Assembly: GCA_036381175.1 (NCBI GenBank)
Contig: DASVDI010000006.1
Span: 159,424 to 223,423 of the forward strand
Origin: JAJUFS01 sp036381175
GTDB taxonomy: Bacteria > Pseudomonadota > Gammaproteobacteria > Natronospirales > JAJUFS01
Direction of reading: 5' to 3'
Length of the DNA: 64,000 bases
Position numbers and translations under genes: made by a program. Positions 1 through 9,056 of the stretch are shown here, piece by piece. Under the pieces are notes generated by a model that was given only the letters and a program-made list of their open reading frames with translations, made no database searches and was not told the DNA's origin. The stretch's first letter is position 1; every line of letters starts with the position of its first letter.

Positions 1-157
1 AAAGCCGGCGGATCAATGCGGCTGTCATGCGCGCGCGCCGCACCCCGGCCATCGCGCGCGTGTGTTCGTCGCGAATCTTCAGCAGTTGCCCGCCGAGATC
101 GTTGCACAGGGCGCGGTAGTAATCCCTTTCGCGCTCGGTATCGTTATTGTGGTTCAC
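1..157 (-). CDS. N-terminus of an unidentified protein, possibly a sensor kinase or c-di-GMP enzyme (partial)
   Basis: A reading frame opens with GTG at 157 and runs leftward out of the window without a stop, giving 52 residues. The peptide is charged and helical (start VNHNNDTERERDYYRALC), with a run like the coiled or pre-PAS start of membrane-free sensor proteins. It begins 34 nt after the end of the FIST gene on the same strand, so the two are probably cotranscribed. FIST genes often sit next to sensor kinases or GGDEF/EAL genes. An ATG at 161 is ruled out because its frame stops after five codons. The function is inferred only from context. Confidence 0.5.
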   Translation of the reverse strand, partial: MNHNNDTERERDYYRALCNDLGGQLLKIRDEHTRAMAGVRRARMTAALIRRL

Positions 158-191
158 TCATGCCCCGCAAAAAGAATGCGCTGAAACGTTT

Positions 192-1379
192 CTATGATTT
201 CTCACGCACCGAAAACACCGTCAGCACGCCCGTCCAGTCCAGTGGACGGCTGCGCCCATCGAACGGCGCGATTTCACGGCCCACATAAAACCCCAGCACG
301 GGAAAGGCGTTGTCGATCTGTTTCAACAGGTGTTCCGATTCTTCGCTTTCCGAACCGGTGAACACCGACGCGCGACCGGCGCAATCGATGTAAAGACCGA
401 AGCTCGCTTCTGCAGATTCTGCGCGGCTGGCGCGCGCGCCGCTTTGCACCGAATCCATCAGCAGCGCGTTGTTGCGAACCATCACCTGCACCTTGTCGCC
501 CGTGCGAATGTCTTCCTCGAACAGGCTCACGGAGCCGTCGTTATCATCCACATTGATAATGAGCCGATTGATGAACTCGGCTTCTTCATACGGCGACAGC
601 GGATCGCCGGCCCGCCGGCCGAGCAACACGGAAAACGCGAGCGCAAGGTCTTCGCCATCAGCGGCGCCGGCGAGTTCACGCAGCACGGTCGCGGCCGGGC
701 GTCCGTCGAGCTCATGAATGCGCGCGCCATCGGCGCGGGTGACTTCAAGCAAGGTGCTGACCGGCGTGCAGCCGTGCATGATGCGTGTGTCGATCTTGAG
801 GCTGTCGGGAAAGCGCAAGGCGAGCGCCGCGTTCCGCCGCACGCCCTCGCCATCGAAAAGGAAACTGCCGGTAACCTGGAAATCGGTGATGAGCCCGGCA
901 CCGAATACGGGTGGCCCACCGGTTTGCGGCAACTCCGCATAAACGCCGTCCAGCAACTGGCTGCCGATATTGATGCCGCCGCCTTCGCGCGTGACGTCGT
1001 AGAGAAGCAGCGCTCCGGGTGCGCCGGGTTTGGCGGCAAGCCAGGTGCCGAGTTCACGTCCCGCATCAAACTCGCGTTCTGCCAGCGGCTCGGCAAGAAA
1101 GACTTCCGGCAAGCCGAGCGAGTCGTCGAAAACGGCCAGCGCAATTTCGTAACCGGAATAACCGATGCGGTTGGCGCCGATGGCGCCGACGCAGGCGCCG
1201 CCATAAACAGGAACATCCGGCAGTAAATCGCGAATGCCCGCGAACACGGCTTTGGCATCGTGCCGGCGACCGGCAACCGCCAGCACCCACGCTGCGCGAC
1301 CAGTGAAGCGGGCGCGATCAACAGCCTCGCGCACCGCGCTGCGCGTATCGGCATTCTGTGACAGTCCTACTCCGATCAT
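192..1379 (-). CDS. FIST-domain signal sensor protein (FIST_N plus FIST_C)
   Basis: This 395-residue cytosolic protein has no signal peptide. The first ~230 residues match the FIST N-domain, with the glycine-rich stretch YGGACVGAIG after VPV near residue 60. The C-terminal ~150 residues match FIST_C, including the late segment VLGFYVGREIAPF. FIST proteins are thought to bind small ligands, perhaps amino acids, and to feed sensor kinases or c-di-GMP enzymes. The partial gene just downstream fits that partnership. The family call is from sequence pattern; the ligand is unknown. Confidence 0.85.
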   Translation of the reverse strand: MIGVGLSQNADTRSAVREAVDRARFTGRAAWVLAVAGRRHDAKAVFAGIRDLLPDVPVYGGACVGAIGANRIGYSGYEIALAVFDDSLGLPEVFLAEPLAEREFDAGRELGTWLAAKPGAPGALLLYDVTREGGGINIGSQLLDGVYAELPQTGGPPVFGAGLITDFQVTGSFLFDGEGVRRNAALALRFPDSLKIDTRIMHGCTPVSTLLEVTRADGARIHELDGRPAATVLRELAGAADGEDLALAFSVLLGRRAGDPLSPYEEAEFINRLIINVDDNDGSVSLFEEDIRTGDKVQVMVRNNALLMDSVQSGARASRAESAEASFGLYIDCAGRASVFTGSESEESEHLLKQIDNAFPVLGFYVGREIAPFDGRSRPLDWTGVLTVFSVREKS

Positions 1380-1528
1380 GCGGAATTCGCCCCCTGCCGC
1401 TGCCGTCGAATTTCTTCATGCATGCAGGCGATAAATGCAGCCAATGCCTGCACGCAATACACTTCAAAGATAACATATGCCTGAGCGGCTGTTGGTTGCC
1501 GCCCGCAACGGAACTCCGGGGGAGGAAC

Positions 1529-2956
1529 GTGAAAGCATTGGCCATTTTCAACCGGCCGCCGAAACCGGTCATCTACGAAGTGCGCCTTGAAATCGACCCC
1601 GGCATTGCGGGCGATTTCGACGACTGGCTGCTGGAACACGTGCGCGAAATGCTCGCGTTTCCCGGCTTCCAGGCAGCAAACATATACCGTACCCAGGAGT
1701 TCAACGAAGCGCACCGCGTGACGCGCCTCGTGGTGTACGAAGTTCGCAGCAACCGCGAGCTGGAAAGCTATTTGCGCACCCATGCAAAACGCATGCGCAA
1801 GGAAGGCGTGATGCGTTTCAAAAAGCAGTTTGATGCATCGCGCCGCGTCCTGCCTGCCACCGAACACACGCTTCCCGAAGGCTTCGCGCTGCTCTACGAC
1901 GGAGAACACATTTCCGGCAGCCTGCCCGTCTGCGGCAACTGCCACCAGCCGGTGCCGGGCCGCTTCTGTGTGAACTGCGGACAGGAAGACCGCACGTATA
2001 TGTTGTCGCTGCGCGAGCTGTTGGGCGACTTCGTCGGCGATCTTTTCAACTACGATTCGCGCTTTCTCCGCACCATGAAACCGCTGCTGTTGCGCCCAGG
2101 CTGGGTGACCATCGAGTACCTGCGCGGACGGCGCCAGCAGTATTTGCCGCCGGTGCGCATGTACATTTTCGCGAGCCTGATCTTCTTTTTCATTGCCGCA
2201 ATGCTCGCAAACGACGAACTCGCCGAAGGCGTGAACTTCGACCTGCCGGACGACGGCAGCAATGAAGCCGAAGCATTGTCACCCGAGCAGCACGCGGCGG
2301 TGACACGCGAGCTTGAGCAAGCCGAAAAGCTTGCCGGCTTGCCGGCGGGAACGTTGAAGTTGCCGGAGGCGCTTTCACCCGACATCGTGGCTGACGCTGA
2401 CAGCAAATCCGAAACCGAAACAGCAGGCGACGAGTCTTGGCGCAACGACCGCGGCGGCGGCGTCAACTTTTCTCTCGGCGGGCTGGGAACTCCTGAGCTC
2501 GAGGAACGCCTGGAACGCGGCGCGCGCGCCGTGCAGGACAACCCCGAGCAGTACGTCCAGGAACTCATACGGCAGATTCCGACCGTGATGTTTTTCTTCC
2601 TGCCGGTCGTCGCGCTGATTCTCAAAGTGTTGTATTTCTTTTCGGGCCGCTATTACGTCGAACACCTGATCTTCACGCTGCACTTTCATTCGGCAGTGTT
2701 CGTGCTGCTGCTGCTTCGCATGCTGTACGGCATGCTTGCGACGGCGTGGACGCCGCTTGCGTCGCTGTCCGGCTGGCTCGCACTCGCGCTGTGGCTCTAC
2801 ATTCCGTATTACCTTTACCGATCATTGCGTACGGTTTACGGTCAGGGCCGGCTCATGACCGTACTCAAATTTTTCTTGCTCGTATTCGCTTACCTGTTCG
2901 CGGTGTCATTCGCGGCGGCGGCGACGTTTGCCTACACGCTTTACAACCAGGCCTGA
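1529..2956 (+). CDS. DUF4286-DUF3667 fusion membrane protein
   Basis: The frame is open further upstream, but a GTG at 1529 directly after GGGGGAGGAAC is the likely start, giving 475 residues. Residues 1-105 resemble DUF4286, a dimeric ferredoxin-like fold (IYEVRLEID...). A DUF3667 module follows: a zinc-ribbon-like CGNC...CVNCGQ motif, then the conserved region with LRPGWVTIEYLRGRRQQYLPP and four to five hydrophobic segments. An acidic low-complexity linker lies between the first two membrane segments. The domains are normally separate proteins and the function is unknown. The gene is followed 10 nt later by a DUF4399 gene, suggesting an operon. Confidence 0.75.
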   Translation: MKALAIFNRPPKPVIYEVRLEIDPGIAGDFDDWLLEHVREMLAFPGFQAANIYRTQEFNEAHRVTRLVVYEVRSNRELESYLRTHAKRMRKEGVMRFKKQFDASRRVLPATEHTLPEGFALLYDGEHISGSLPVCGNCHQPVPGRFCVNCGQEDRTYMLSLRELLGDFVGDLFNYDSRFLRTMKPLLLRPGWVTIEYLRGRRQQYLPPVRMYIFASLIFFFIAAMLANDELAEGVNFDLPDDGSNEAEALSPEQHAAVTRELEQAEKLAGLPAGTLKLPEALSPDIVADADSKSETETAGDESWRNDRGGGVNFSLGGLGTPELEERLERGARAVQDNPEQYVQELIRQIPTVMFFFLPVVALILKVLYFFSGRYYVEHLIFTLHFHSAVFVLLLLRMLYGMLATAWTPLASLSGWLALALWLYIPYYLYRSLRTVYGQGRLMTVLKFFLLVFAYLFAVSFAAAATFAYTLYNQA

Positions 2957-2966
2957 GGAGGTTTTC

Positions 2967-3365
2967 ATGAAAACAAGAATGCTCGCGCTGCTCGCCGGTG
3001 CAATCACCTTTACCGCGATGGCCGGCGACGCGCCGAAACTTTACATCGTGTCACCCGCGGATGGCGCGACAGTGACGAGTCCTGTGCATGTCGTGTTCGG
3101 ACTCAATGGCATGGGCGTTGCGCCCGCCGGCGTGAATCACGCGAACACCGGACATCATCATCTTGTGATCGACGCGCCATTGCCGAGCGCCGGAAAACCC
3201 ATTCCCGCAACGGAAAATTACCGGCATTTTGGTGGCGGGCAGACGGAAGCGTTCATTGAGCTCGCACCCGGCGAGCACACGCTGCAACTCGTGCTCGGCG
3301 ATCACATGCATGTGCCGTTCGATCCGATGGTGGTTTCGGAACAAATCACGATCACTGTCGAATAA
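2967..3365 (+). CDS. Secreted DUF4399 protein
   Basis: The ATG at 2967 follows a good ribosome site (GAGGAGG) and gives 132 residues. The protein starts with a signal peptide (MKTRMLALLAGAITFTAMAGDA) and is likely periplasmic. The rest matches DUF4399: SPADGATVTSPVHVVFGLNG, the histidine-rich NTGHHHLVID, and a C-terminal region with GEHTLQLVLGDHMHVPF. The clustered histidines suggest metal binding, but no reaction is known for the family. It probably shares a transcript with the upstream membrane gene. Confidence 0.8.
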   Translation: MKTRMLALLAGAITFTAMAGDAPKLYIVSPADGATVTSPVHVVFGLNGMGVAPAGVNHANTGHHHLVIDAPLPSAGKPIPATENYRHFGGGQTEAFIELAPGEHTLQLVLGDHMHVPFDPMVVSEQITITVE

Positions 3366-3378
3366 ATGAAAGAAATTC

Positions 3379-3403
3379 GTGGAGCGGCCAGAAGCCGCTC
3401 CAC
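3379..3403. terminator. Hairpin between convergent genes
   Basis: A perfect 10-bp inverted repeat (GTGGAGCGGC, loop cagaa, GCCGCTCCAC) lies between the stops of the converging DUF4399 and MFS genes. U-tracts on either side are weak, so it may be an imperfect bidirectional terminator. Confidence 0.5.
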
Positions 3404-3405
3404 AT

Positions 3406-4698
3406 TCATTCTTCCGCTTTTCGATCTTCGTCTTCTTCAACGACTTCCTCGATCTCTTCCAGATCGACCTGCTCCTCATCCGCGCGCGGATCCAGCGTCG
3501 TGATGATGGGCGAGGCAGTGCTCGGAACCGGCACGAACGGTTCCTGGTCTTCGACGGAAACTTCTTCTTCGGTTCGTTTCAGCCATGCGACGAGACCGAA
3601 CAGCAATCCCGCACTCGCGATGAACACAAACAGGCCGCGCGGCCCGAGCAGGTAGACCAGACCGGAAGCGCTGATCGGACCGATCGCAGCGCCCAGCCCG
3701 TACACCACGATCAATGCCGCAGAAACGGTGACGACCTGGTTGGCCTCGAAGTGATCGTGCGTGTGCGCGACAGCAACGGGATACGAGGTGAACAACAGGC
3801 CGCCGAACAGCACGCCGGTAACGTACAACAGCAGCAGGTATTCGCCGCCGACCGCGAGCAGGCCGATGCTGGTCGCAGCGGAAAGAATCGTGAGCGTGGC
3901 GAGCACGGTGCGGCGGTCTACGCGGTCCGAGATCATGCCGATCGGATATTGCATCATCAGGCCGCCGAAAATTGTCGCGGCCATGAAGATGGCGATCTCG
4001 GAAACATCGAGACCGATGGCGCGAACGTACAACGGCGCAAGCGCGTAGAAAGAGCCGTTCATCAGGCCCGCAACAAACGCGCCGACGATGCCGAACGGCG
4101 CTGTCTTGTAAAGCCGCGACCAGTTGAAATGCACCGGCTCGACGGGCGCCGGATGCATGGCGCGAGTGAGCGACACCGGCAACAGGCACAGCGAGAACAG
4201 CGCGCCGATCACGAAGAAATGCAGCGGGCTTTCAATGGGCGCGATGTTCAGCATGAACTGTCCGCCACCGAGGCCGAGATAGCTCACTACCATGTAAACG
4301 GAGAACACGCGGCCGCGGTATTCGCGCGGCGCGCGTTCGTTCAGCCAGCTTTCCACGACCATGAACATTCCCATCATGGACAGGCCCGTGAGCACGCGCA
4401 GCGGCAACCAGACGATCGCGTTGAGGAAAATGCCCTGTGCGAGAACGTTCGCGCTGTTGATCGCGGCGAACACCGCGAACGCGCGGATGTGTCCGACGCG
4501 CTGCAGCACCTTCGGGCATACCCACGCGCCGGCGACCAGACCGATGTAATAACCCGCCATGACGAGGCCGATCAGCCAGTTGGGTTCATCGGCCGCCTTG
4601 AGGCGCAGGGAAAGAAAGGTGCCGAGATGCCCGCTGCCCAGCATGAGCGTGAGCATGGCGAGAAACAGGGCGAACAGGGAAAACAGGGTCTGGCGCAT
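3406..4698 (-). CDS. MFS transporter, YcaD-like
   Basis: The ATG at 4698 gives 430 residues; the frame is open further upstream, but that part is not membrane-like and runs into a dispersed repeat. Twelve hydrophobic segments are visible. MFS signatures include a central cytoplasmic loop (RAMHPAPVEPVHFNWSRL) and the second-half motif GMISDRVDRRTVL. The overall pattern resembles YcaD-type carriers. The last ~50 residues are strongly acidic (EEVEVVEEDEDRKAEE-like), an unusual cytosolic tail for this family. The substrate is unknown. Confidence 0.85.
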   Translation of the reverse strand: MRQTLFSLFALFLAMLTLMLGSGHLGTFLSLRLKAADEPNWLIGLVMAGYYIGLVAGAWVCPKVLQRVGHIRAFAVFAAINSANVLAQGIFLNAIVWLPLRVLTGLSMMGMFMVVESWLNERAPREYRGRVFSVYMVVSYLGLGGGQFMLNIAPIESPLHFFVIGALFSLCLLPVSLTRAMHPAPVEPVHFNWSRLYKTAPFGIVGAFVAGLMNGSFYALAPLYVRAIGLDVSEIAIFMAATIFGGLMMQYPIGMISDRVDRRTVLATLTILSAATSIGLLAVGGEYLLLLYVTGVLFGGLLFTSYPVAVAHTHDHFEANQVVTVSAALIVVYGLGAAIGPISASGLVYLLGPRGLFVFIASAGLLFGLVAWLKRTEEEVSVEDQEPFVPVPSTASPIITTLDPRADEEQVDLEEIEEVVEEDEDRKAEE

Positions 4699-4835
4699 CG
4701 CCACAGGGTAGCGAATCGTGCGGCACTTCCATAGTCGTTCTGAAAGGTGTTCGCGAAAGTTGTGAGCGGCAGTCGTCGCCGGAACGCCAGGATTTAATGT
4801 CAAATATCCGGGAAAACGATGGTGAGAGGAAGAGA

Positions 4836-4985
4836 AAATCCCTCCCCGGCCCTCCCTTTGGAAAAGGGAGGGAGAGCTTCGTTTGACCAAGATCGAAACC
4901 CGAAATATTGATTCTTGCGATAACGCCGGAGAAGGCAGCCCCCTTTGAAAAAGGGGGCCGGCCCGCGCAGCGAGTCGGGGGATTT
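4836..4985 (+). repeat. Composite palindromic dispersed repeat, family A, copy 1
   Basis: This ~150-bp element fills most of the 315-nt space between the MFS and GGDEF genes. It opens with AAATCCCTCCCCGGCC and closes with GGGGGATTT, forming an outer inverted repeat. Inside are two hairpins, CCCTCCCTTT/AAAGGGAGGG-type and CCCCCTTT/AAAGGGGG-type. Further copies lie at 8816 and 17261. It resembles REP/BIME or MITE-like intergenic elements. Confidence 0.85.
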
Positions 4986-5013
4986 CAGCCTTCTTCTTTG
5001 AAGCCGCGAGGAT

Positions 5014-6870
5014 TTATCCGCAAACCAGGTTCCGCCCCGCTCGTTTCGCCTCGTAGAGTTTCGCGTCCGCCACCATCAGCGTCTGCTTCTCCCCACCACC
5101 GGGCGCAAGCCCGCTGACGCCGATGCTGGCGGTGACAACCAGCTTGGGATCCAGCGTTTTCCAGTCATAGCTTTCGACGGCTTCGCGAATTTTCTCGCAG
5201 ACTTTCTTCGCACTCGCCGTCGGTGTCTCCGGGAAACACAGCAGGAACTCGTCGCCGCCGTAACGTGATATGACGTCGATGCCGCGGCACTGGCTCTTGA
5301 GTATTTTCGCCACGATGCGCAACACATCATCCGCAAGCATGTGCGAGAAGGTGTCGTTGATGTGCTTGAACTCGTCGATATCGAGCATGGCAATGGAAAC
5401 CGCATGACCGAAACGTTCAGCGCGACGAAATTCTTCCGTCAGCCGTTCATCCATGAAACGGCGGTTGTAAAGCCCGGTGAGGCTGTCTTCCTTGGTCTGC
5501 CGATCAAGCTCATCGGTCTTGCGCTGCAATTCGCGCAGCAACAATTCCTTTTGCGCGCTCGCTTCGCGCAAGGAATCGGACAACGCGACCAGCGACTCCT
5601 TCTGCGCCTCGATTTCACGCGTGCGTTCCTCGACGCGCCGTTCGAGCTGGTCTTTGTATTCCTGCAACTCCGTGAACAACTGCGCATTCGCAATCGCGAC
5701 CGCCACTTGATCCGAGAGTGTCATCAGCAGGTTGAGGTCGGCTTCATCGAACTCGTCCGCGGAAAAACTCTGGATGCTGATCGCACCAAGCACGCGGTTA
5801 CCGTAGGAAACCGGAACGCCGATGAGCGAGCTTGGCGTTTCACCGACAATCACCGCGCGCGTCTTCGCCGGATGCTCGGAGCGCTTCCAGTTCGCGATGA
5901 GGAATGCCTGGTTGTTCTCGATGATCCAGCCCAGCGCGCCTTCGCCGAGTTTCTTGCGCTTGCGCGGCTGGCGGCCTTCCTCGTTGTGATGCAAACGAAA
6001 ATCAAGCTCGCCGGCTTCCTCGTCGTACAGCACCAGATAGAACGCGGAAAAGTTGAGCAGCTTGCGGCACTGCTCGAACACCAGCTCGGCGAGGTCATCG
6101 AGAATCAGCGAGGAGCTGATGCCGCGACCGATCCGGTTGATGACGAGCAGCTCGTCAACGCGTTCCGCCAGCGCCCAGTGGTTCTCCGCGAAGCGGCGCA
6201 CGATCATCATGAGCAGGATCAACAGGCCGAGATACAGGACCAGCATGTCGATGGTCGCGACGTTGTAAACCAGCGCGGTGAACACGCCGAGCGGCACGGC
6301 GGCGAGCTCCAGCAGTGATGCGAACAGCGACAGCGATTTTCGAAAATCGCCCTGGTTCAGCTGCGCATAAACCGACATGAGCGCTTCGTTGATGAGCTGC
6401 ATCAGCAAGGCCATCATCGCGATCAGGACAATATTGGAGGTATCGAGATGCGTCAGCGGCACCGGACCGCCGAGATTCTCGTAGGCAAGGCCCGCCGCGA
6501 GCACCATGATCGATGACATGCCCGAGCTGTGCAGTCCGCGCGTCAGCAGGAACGTGAAATTGCCGCGATTGTGCTTGCGATCCACGAACGGCCAGATGAA
6601 CGACGCAATGGCGTTGATCCACGCCCCGACAATCGCCCCGAAGACCAGCACCGAGGCCACTTGTGCGACGCGGTCAAGCGAGGTGTGGCCGACAAACGGC
6701 CCCGTGAAACCACCCGAGATGATGAAAACGGTCAGGATCACGAAAACGCCGACATCGACCGGATGCGCCAGCGTTACGCCATGCGCAAGCGTCGCCCAGG
6801 CGAGCAGCAGCCAGCCCGTGCCGGCCAGCAGGCTTGAATAGGTCAGCAGGTTTGTTTTTCGTGCAGCCAC
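5014..6870 (-). CDS. Membrane-bound GAF-GGDEF diguanylate cyclase
   Basis: This 618-residue protein would make c-di-GMP from two GTP. Residues ~1-230 carry about seven hydrophobic segments, forming a MASE-like sensor of unrecognised type. A GAF-like domain follows (~245-400), then a coiled coil (~400-460, QEYKDQLERRVEERTREIE), then GGDEF. The active-site motif RYGGDEF is intact at 536-542. An RxxD inhibitory site (RGID) sits five residues before it, so product inhibition is expected. The gene stands alone, with a dispersed repeat downstream. The membrane ligand is not evident. Confidence 0.9.
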   Translation of the reverse strand: MAARKTNLLTYSSLLAGTGWLLLAWATLAHGVTLAHPVDVGVFVILTVFIISGGFTGPFVGHTSLDRVAQVASVLVFGAIVGAWINAIASFIWPFVDRKHNRGNFTFLLTRGLHSSGMSSIMVLAAGLAYENLGGPVPLTHLDTSNIVLIAMMALLMQLINEALMSVYAQLNQGDFRKSLSLFASLLELAAVPLGVFTALVYNVATIDMLVLYLGLLILLMMIVRRFAENHWALAERVDELLVINRIGRGISSSLILDDLAELVFEQCRKLLNFSAFYLVLYDEEAGELDFRLHHNEEGRQPRKRKKLGEGALGWIIENNQAFLIANWKRSEHPAKTRAVIVGETPSSLIGVPVSYGNRVLGAISIQSFSADEFDEADLNLLMTLSDQVAVAIANAQLFTELQEYKDQLERRVEERTREIEAQKESLVALSDSLREASAQKELLLRELQRKTDELDRQTKEDSLTGLYNRRFMDERLTEEFRRAERFGHAVSIAMLDIDEFKHINDTFSHMLADDVLRIVAKILKSQCRGIDVISRYGGDEFLLCFPETPTASAKKVCEKIREAVESYDWKTLDPKLVVTASIGVSGLAPGGGEKQTLMVADAKLYEAKRAGRNLVCG

Positions 6871-7027
6871 GGCGTCAATTTATTGTCAAATCTTCTCAAA
6901 GCTACGCAGAACGGCTCGTGCGCGCAAGCAAAGTAATGGTGATTTGTCCCCTGTTTGCCGCCACTTGTCCGTCCGCGTACCCACCCCAATGTTAAAGTTA
7001 GTCCGAATTGGATCGGAGGTTTGAATA

Positions 7028-7582
7028 ATGCGTATTTCCTCGCTTGGCCTGTTGACCCTGGCCCTGGCGCTCACCGCCGGCTGCGCCGTGGCGCCGCCGC
7101 ACGAATTCGACGACACCGCGAATTTCGCTACCCTCGAGACCTTCCAGTGGCTGGAGCCGAAGTACGGCGATGATGGCGTCAGTGTCTCGCATCCGGTGCT
7201 GGAAAGCCCGCTGCTCGGCGGGCGCGTGGAAAGCGCCGTCACGGCCTCGCTGCAAGCGAAGGGCTATCGGGCCGTGGAAGAAGACCCGGATTTTTACGTC
7301 ACATTTCACACCGCCGAGGGCGAAGCGCAACGGCGCAGCAGCACATACGTGCAGCTCGGTTACGGCCGTTATTCGCCGCACTTCGGGTCCGGAGTCCTGC
7401 TGGATCTCACCCCGCGCAATTTCCAGGAAGGCACGCTGATTATCGATATTCTCGATGGCGACACCGAAGAGCTGATCTGGCGTGGCTGGCAGGACGCCTA
7501 TCTCACGCAACGGAACTTCGATACGGAAAGCATCAACAAGGCCGTCGATTATATCTTCACCGCCTTTCCGCCCGGCGCCTGA
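7028..7582 (+). CDS. DUF4136 outer-membrane lipoprotein
   Basis: The ATG at 7028 follows a clear GGAGG and gives 184 residues. The N-terminus is a lipoprotein signal with lipobox LTAGC (Cys19). The mature part matches DUF4136: an early FxxLETFQWLEP segment, a middle DPDFYVTFH segment and the late LIIDILDGDTEELIWRGW. The residue after Cys is Ala, which favours outer-membrane sorting. The function is unknown. It ends 21 nt before dinB, so it may be cotranscribed with it. Confidence 0.85.
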   Translation: MRISSLGLLTLALALTAGCAVAPPHEFDDTANFATLETFQWLEPKYGDDGVSVSHPVLESPLLGGRVESAVTASLQAKGYRAVEEDPDFYVTFHTAEGEAQRRSSTYVQLGYGRYSPHFGSGVLLDLTPRNFQEGTLIIDILDGDTEELIWRGWQDAYLTQRNFDTESINKAVDYIFTAFPPGA

Positions 7583-7603
7583 CGCAACCGCGCTTTCCCG
7601 CAC

Positions 7604-8791
7604 GTGGACAACTGGCCACGCGTCATCCTGCATGCCGACATGGACGCGTTCTACGCGTCCGTCGAGCAACACGATAATCCCGAATTACGCGGCAAGCCCG
7701 TAATCGTCGGCGGGACCGGCGTGCGCGGCGTCGTTTCCGCGGCGAGTTACGAGGCGCGCCGTTTCGGCGTGCATTCGGCAATGCCTGGCGGGGAAGCGCG
7801 CAGGCTTTGCCCGAACGGCATCTTCCTGCCGGTGCGGATGGCGCGCTACCGCGAAGTTTCGGCGGCCGTGTTCGATGCCATGCGTTCCATCACCCCGCTG
7901 GTTGAAGGCCTGTCGCAGGACGAGGCGTTCCTGGACATCACCGGCAGCGTGCGGATGTTCGGCGGCATCCGGAAAACCGGCGAAACCCTGCGTGAACGAA
8001 TCCGCGCGGCGACGGAATTGAACGTTTCCATCGGCATCGCGCCATCGAAGTTCGTCGCGAAAATCGCCTCCGACCTCGAAAAACCTGCGGGCTTCGTCAT
8101 CGTGCCGCCGGATGCCGTGGGCGAATTTCTGGATCCGCTGCCTTTGAAGCGCTTGTGGGGCCTCGGTCCAAAAACTCTGCCGCGGGTAGAAAGCGCAGGC
8201 ATCCGCAGCTTCGGCGAACTGCGCCGCGCGCCACCGGAAAAGCTCCGCGCGCTGCTCGGCAACCAGGCGGACCGTTTCCGCCGGCTGGCATCGGGAATCG
8301 ACGATCGCGCCGTGAACCCGGAGCGCGAAGACAAATCGATCAGCGCGGAAGAAACCTTTGCGACAGACCGCCGGGGACTTGCTGAACTCGACGCCGTGCT
8401 GCTCGCGCTGACCGACAAAGTTGCCAGCCGCCTGCGCCGCCACCAGTTACTGCCGCGCACCGTGACCGTGAAAATCCGCGAGGCCGATTTCCGCACCCAC
8501 ACCCGTTCGCACAGCTTCCAGCCACCATCACACGACACGCGGCTTTTGTTTCGACAGGCGCGGCGGCTGTTGCATGAATGGTGGCGGGAACATCCCGGCG
8601 CGGCTATCCGCTTGCTGGGCATCGGCACCAGCCAGTTCACCACCGTCGAGCAGCCCGATCTGTTTTCCTCTCCCCAAACACCGGCGGGATCGCCGCCGCG
8701 GCAGAAAGTCGATTCACTCGTCGATGCCGTGCGCGACCGGTTCGGCAGTACGGCACTCGTGAGGGGACGACTGGTGGACGAGAAAGACTGA
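7604..8791 (+). CDS. dinB: DNA polymerase IV (Y family)
   Basis: Error-prone translesion polymerase of 395 residues, starting at GTG 7604. The catalytic metal ligands are visible: D12 in HADMDAFYASVE and the D106-E107 pair in SQDEAFLD. The steric-gate region near FYASVE is intact, and the little-finger domain lies at ~240-345. The C-terminus carries EQPDLFS, which fits a beta-clamp binding peptide. Length is slightly above the ~350 of E. coli Pol IV because of the tail. No LexA-type box was seen upstream, where the DUF4136 lipoprotein gene is only 21 nt away. Confidence 0.95.
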   Translation: MDNWPRVILHADMDAFYASVEQHDNPELRGKPVIVGGTGVRGVVSAASYEARRFGVHSAMPGGEARRLCPNGIFLPVRMARYREVSAAVFDAMRSITPLVEGLSQDEAFLDITGSVRMFGGIRKTGETLRERIRAATELNVSIGIAPSKFVAKIASDLEKPAGFVIVPPDAVGEFLDPLPLKRLWGLGPKTLPRVESAGIRSFGELRRAPPEKLRALLGNQADRFRRLASGIDDRAVNPEREDKSISAEETFATDRRGLAELDAVLLALTDKVASRLRRHQLLPRTVTVKIREADFRTHTRSHSFQPPSHDTRLLFRQARRLLHEWWREHPGAAIRLLGIGTSQFTTVEQPDLFSSPQTPAGSPPRQKVDSLVDAVRDRFGSTALVRGRLVDEKD

Positions 8792-8815
8792 AATCCCTCT
8801 GTGATTCTCCCTTTG

Positions 8816-8968
8816 AAATCCCTCCCCGGCCCTCCCTTTGGGAAAGGGAGGGAGCCCTTCGTTCCACTGTGTTCGAAACCATGATTCATGAAATCTTGCG
8901 GGAACGCTGAACGAAGGAAGCCCCCTTTCTAAAAAGGGGGCCGGACCGCGAAGCGGACCGGGGGATTT
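8816..8968 (+). repeat. Composite palindromic dispersed repeat, family A, copy 2
   Basis: This has the same ~150-bp architecture as the copies at 4836 and 17261: an AAATCCCTCCCCGG start, two GC-rich hairpins, an inner CTTCGTTC/GAACGAAG pair and a GGGGGATTT end. It lies between dinB and gspA. The rest of that 265-nt gap shows nothing else. Confidence 0.85.
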
Positions 8969-9056
8969 TCGACCTTCCCCCAAGAGCCGCATCACAAAAG
9001 CGGGCCCGCGGGATTTCAGGCATCATGTCAAATCACTTCACACTTCCGTTTTGCTC

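Noticed and set aside
3379..4734. Long plus-strand open frame opposite the MFS gene
   Set aside because: The frame encodes low-complexity charged residues and exactly mirrors the MFS gene, a known effect of high GC. It has no domain or ribosome site.
6886..7242. Minus-strand frame upstream of the DUF4136 gene
   Set aside because: It covers the DUF4136 start and its clear GGAGG site, and encodes a Ser/Thr-rich peptide with no family.
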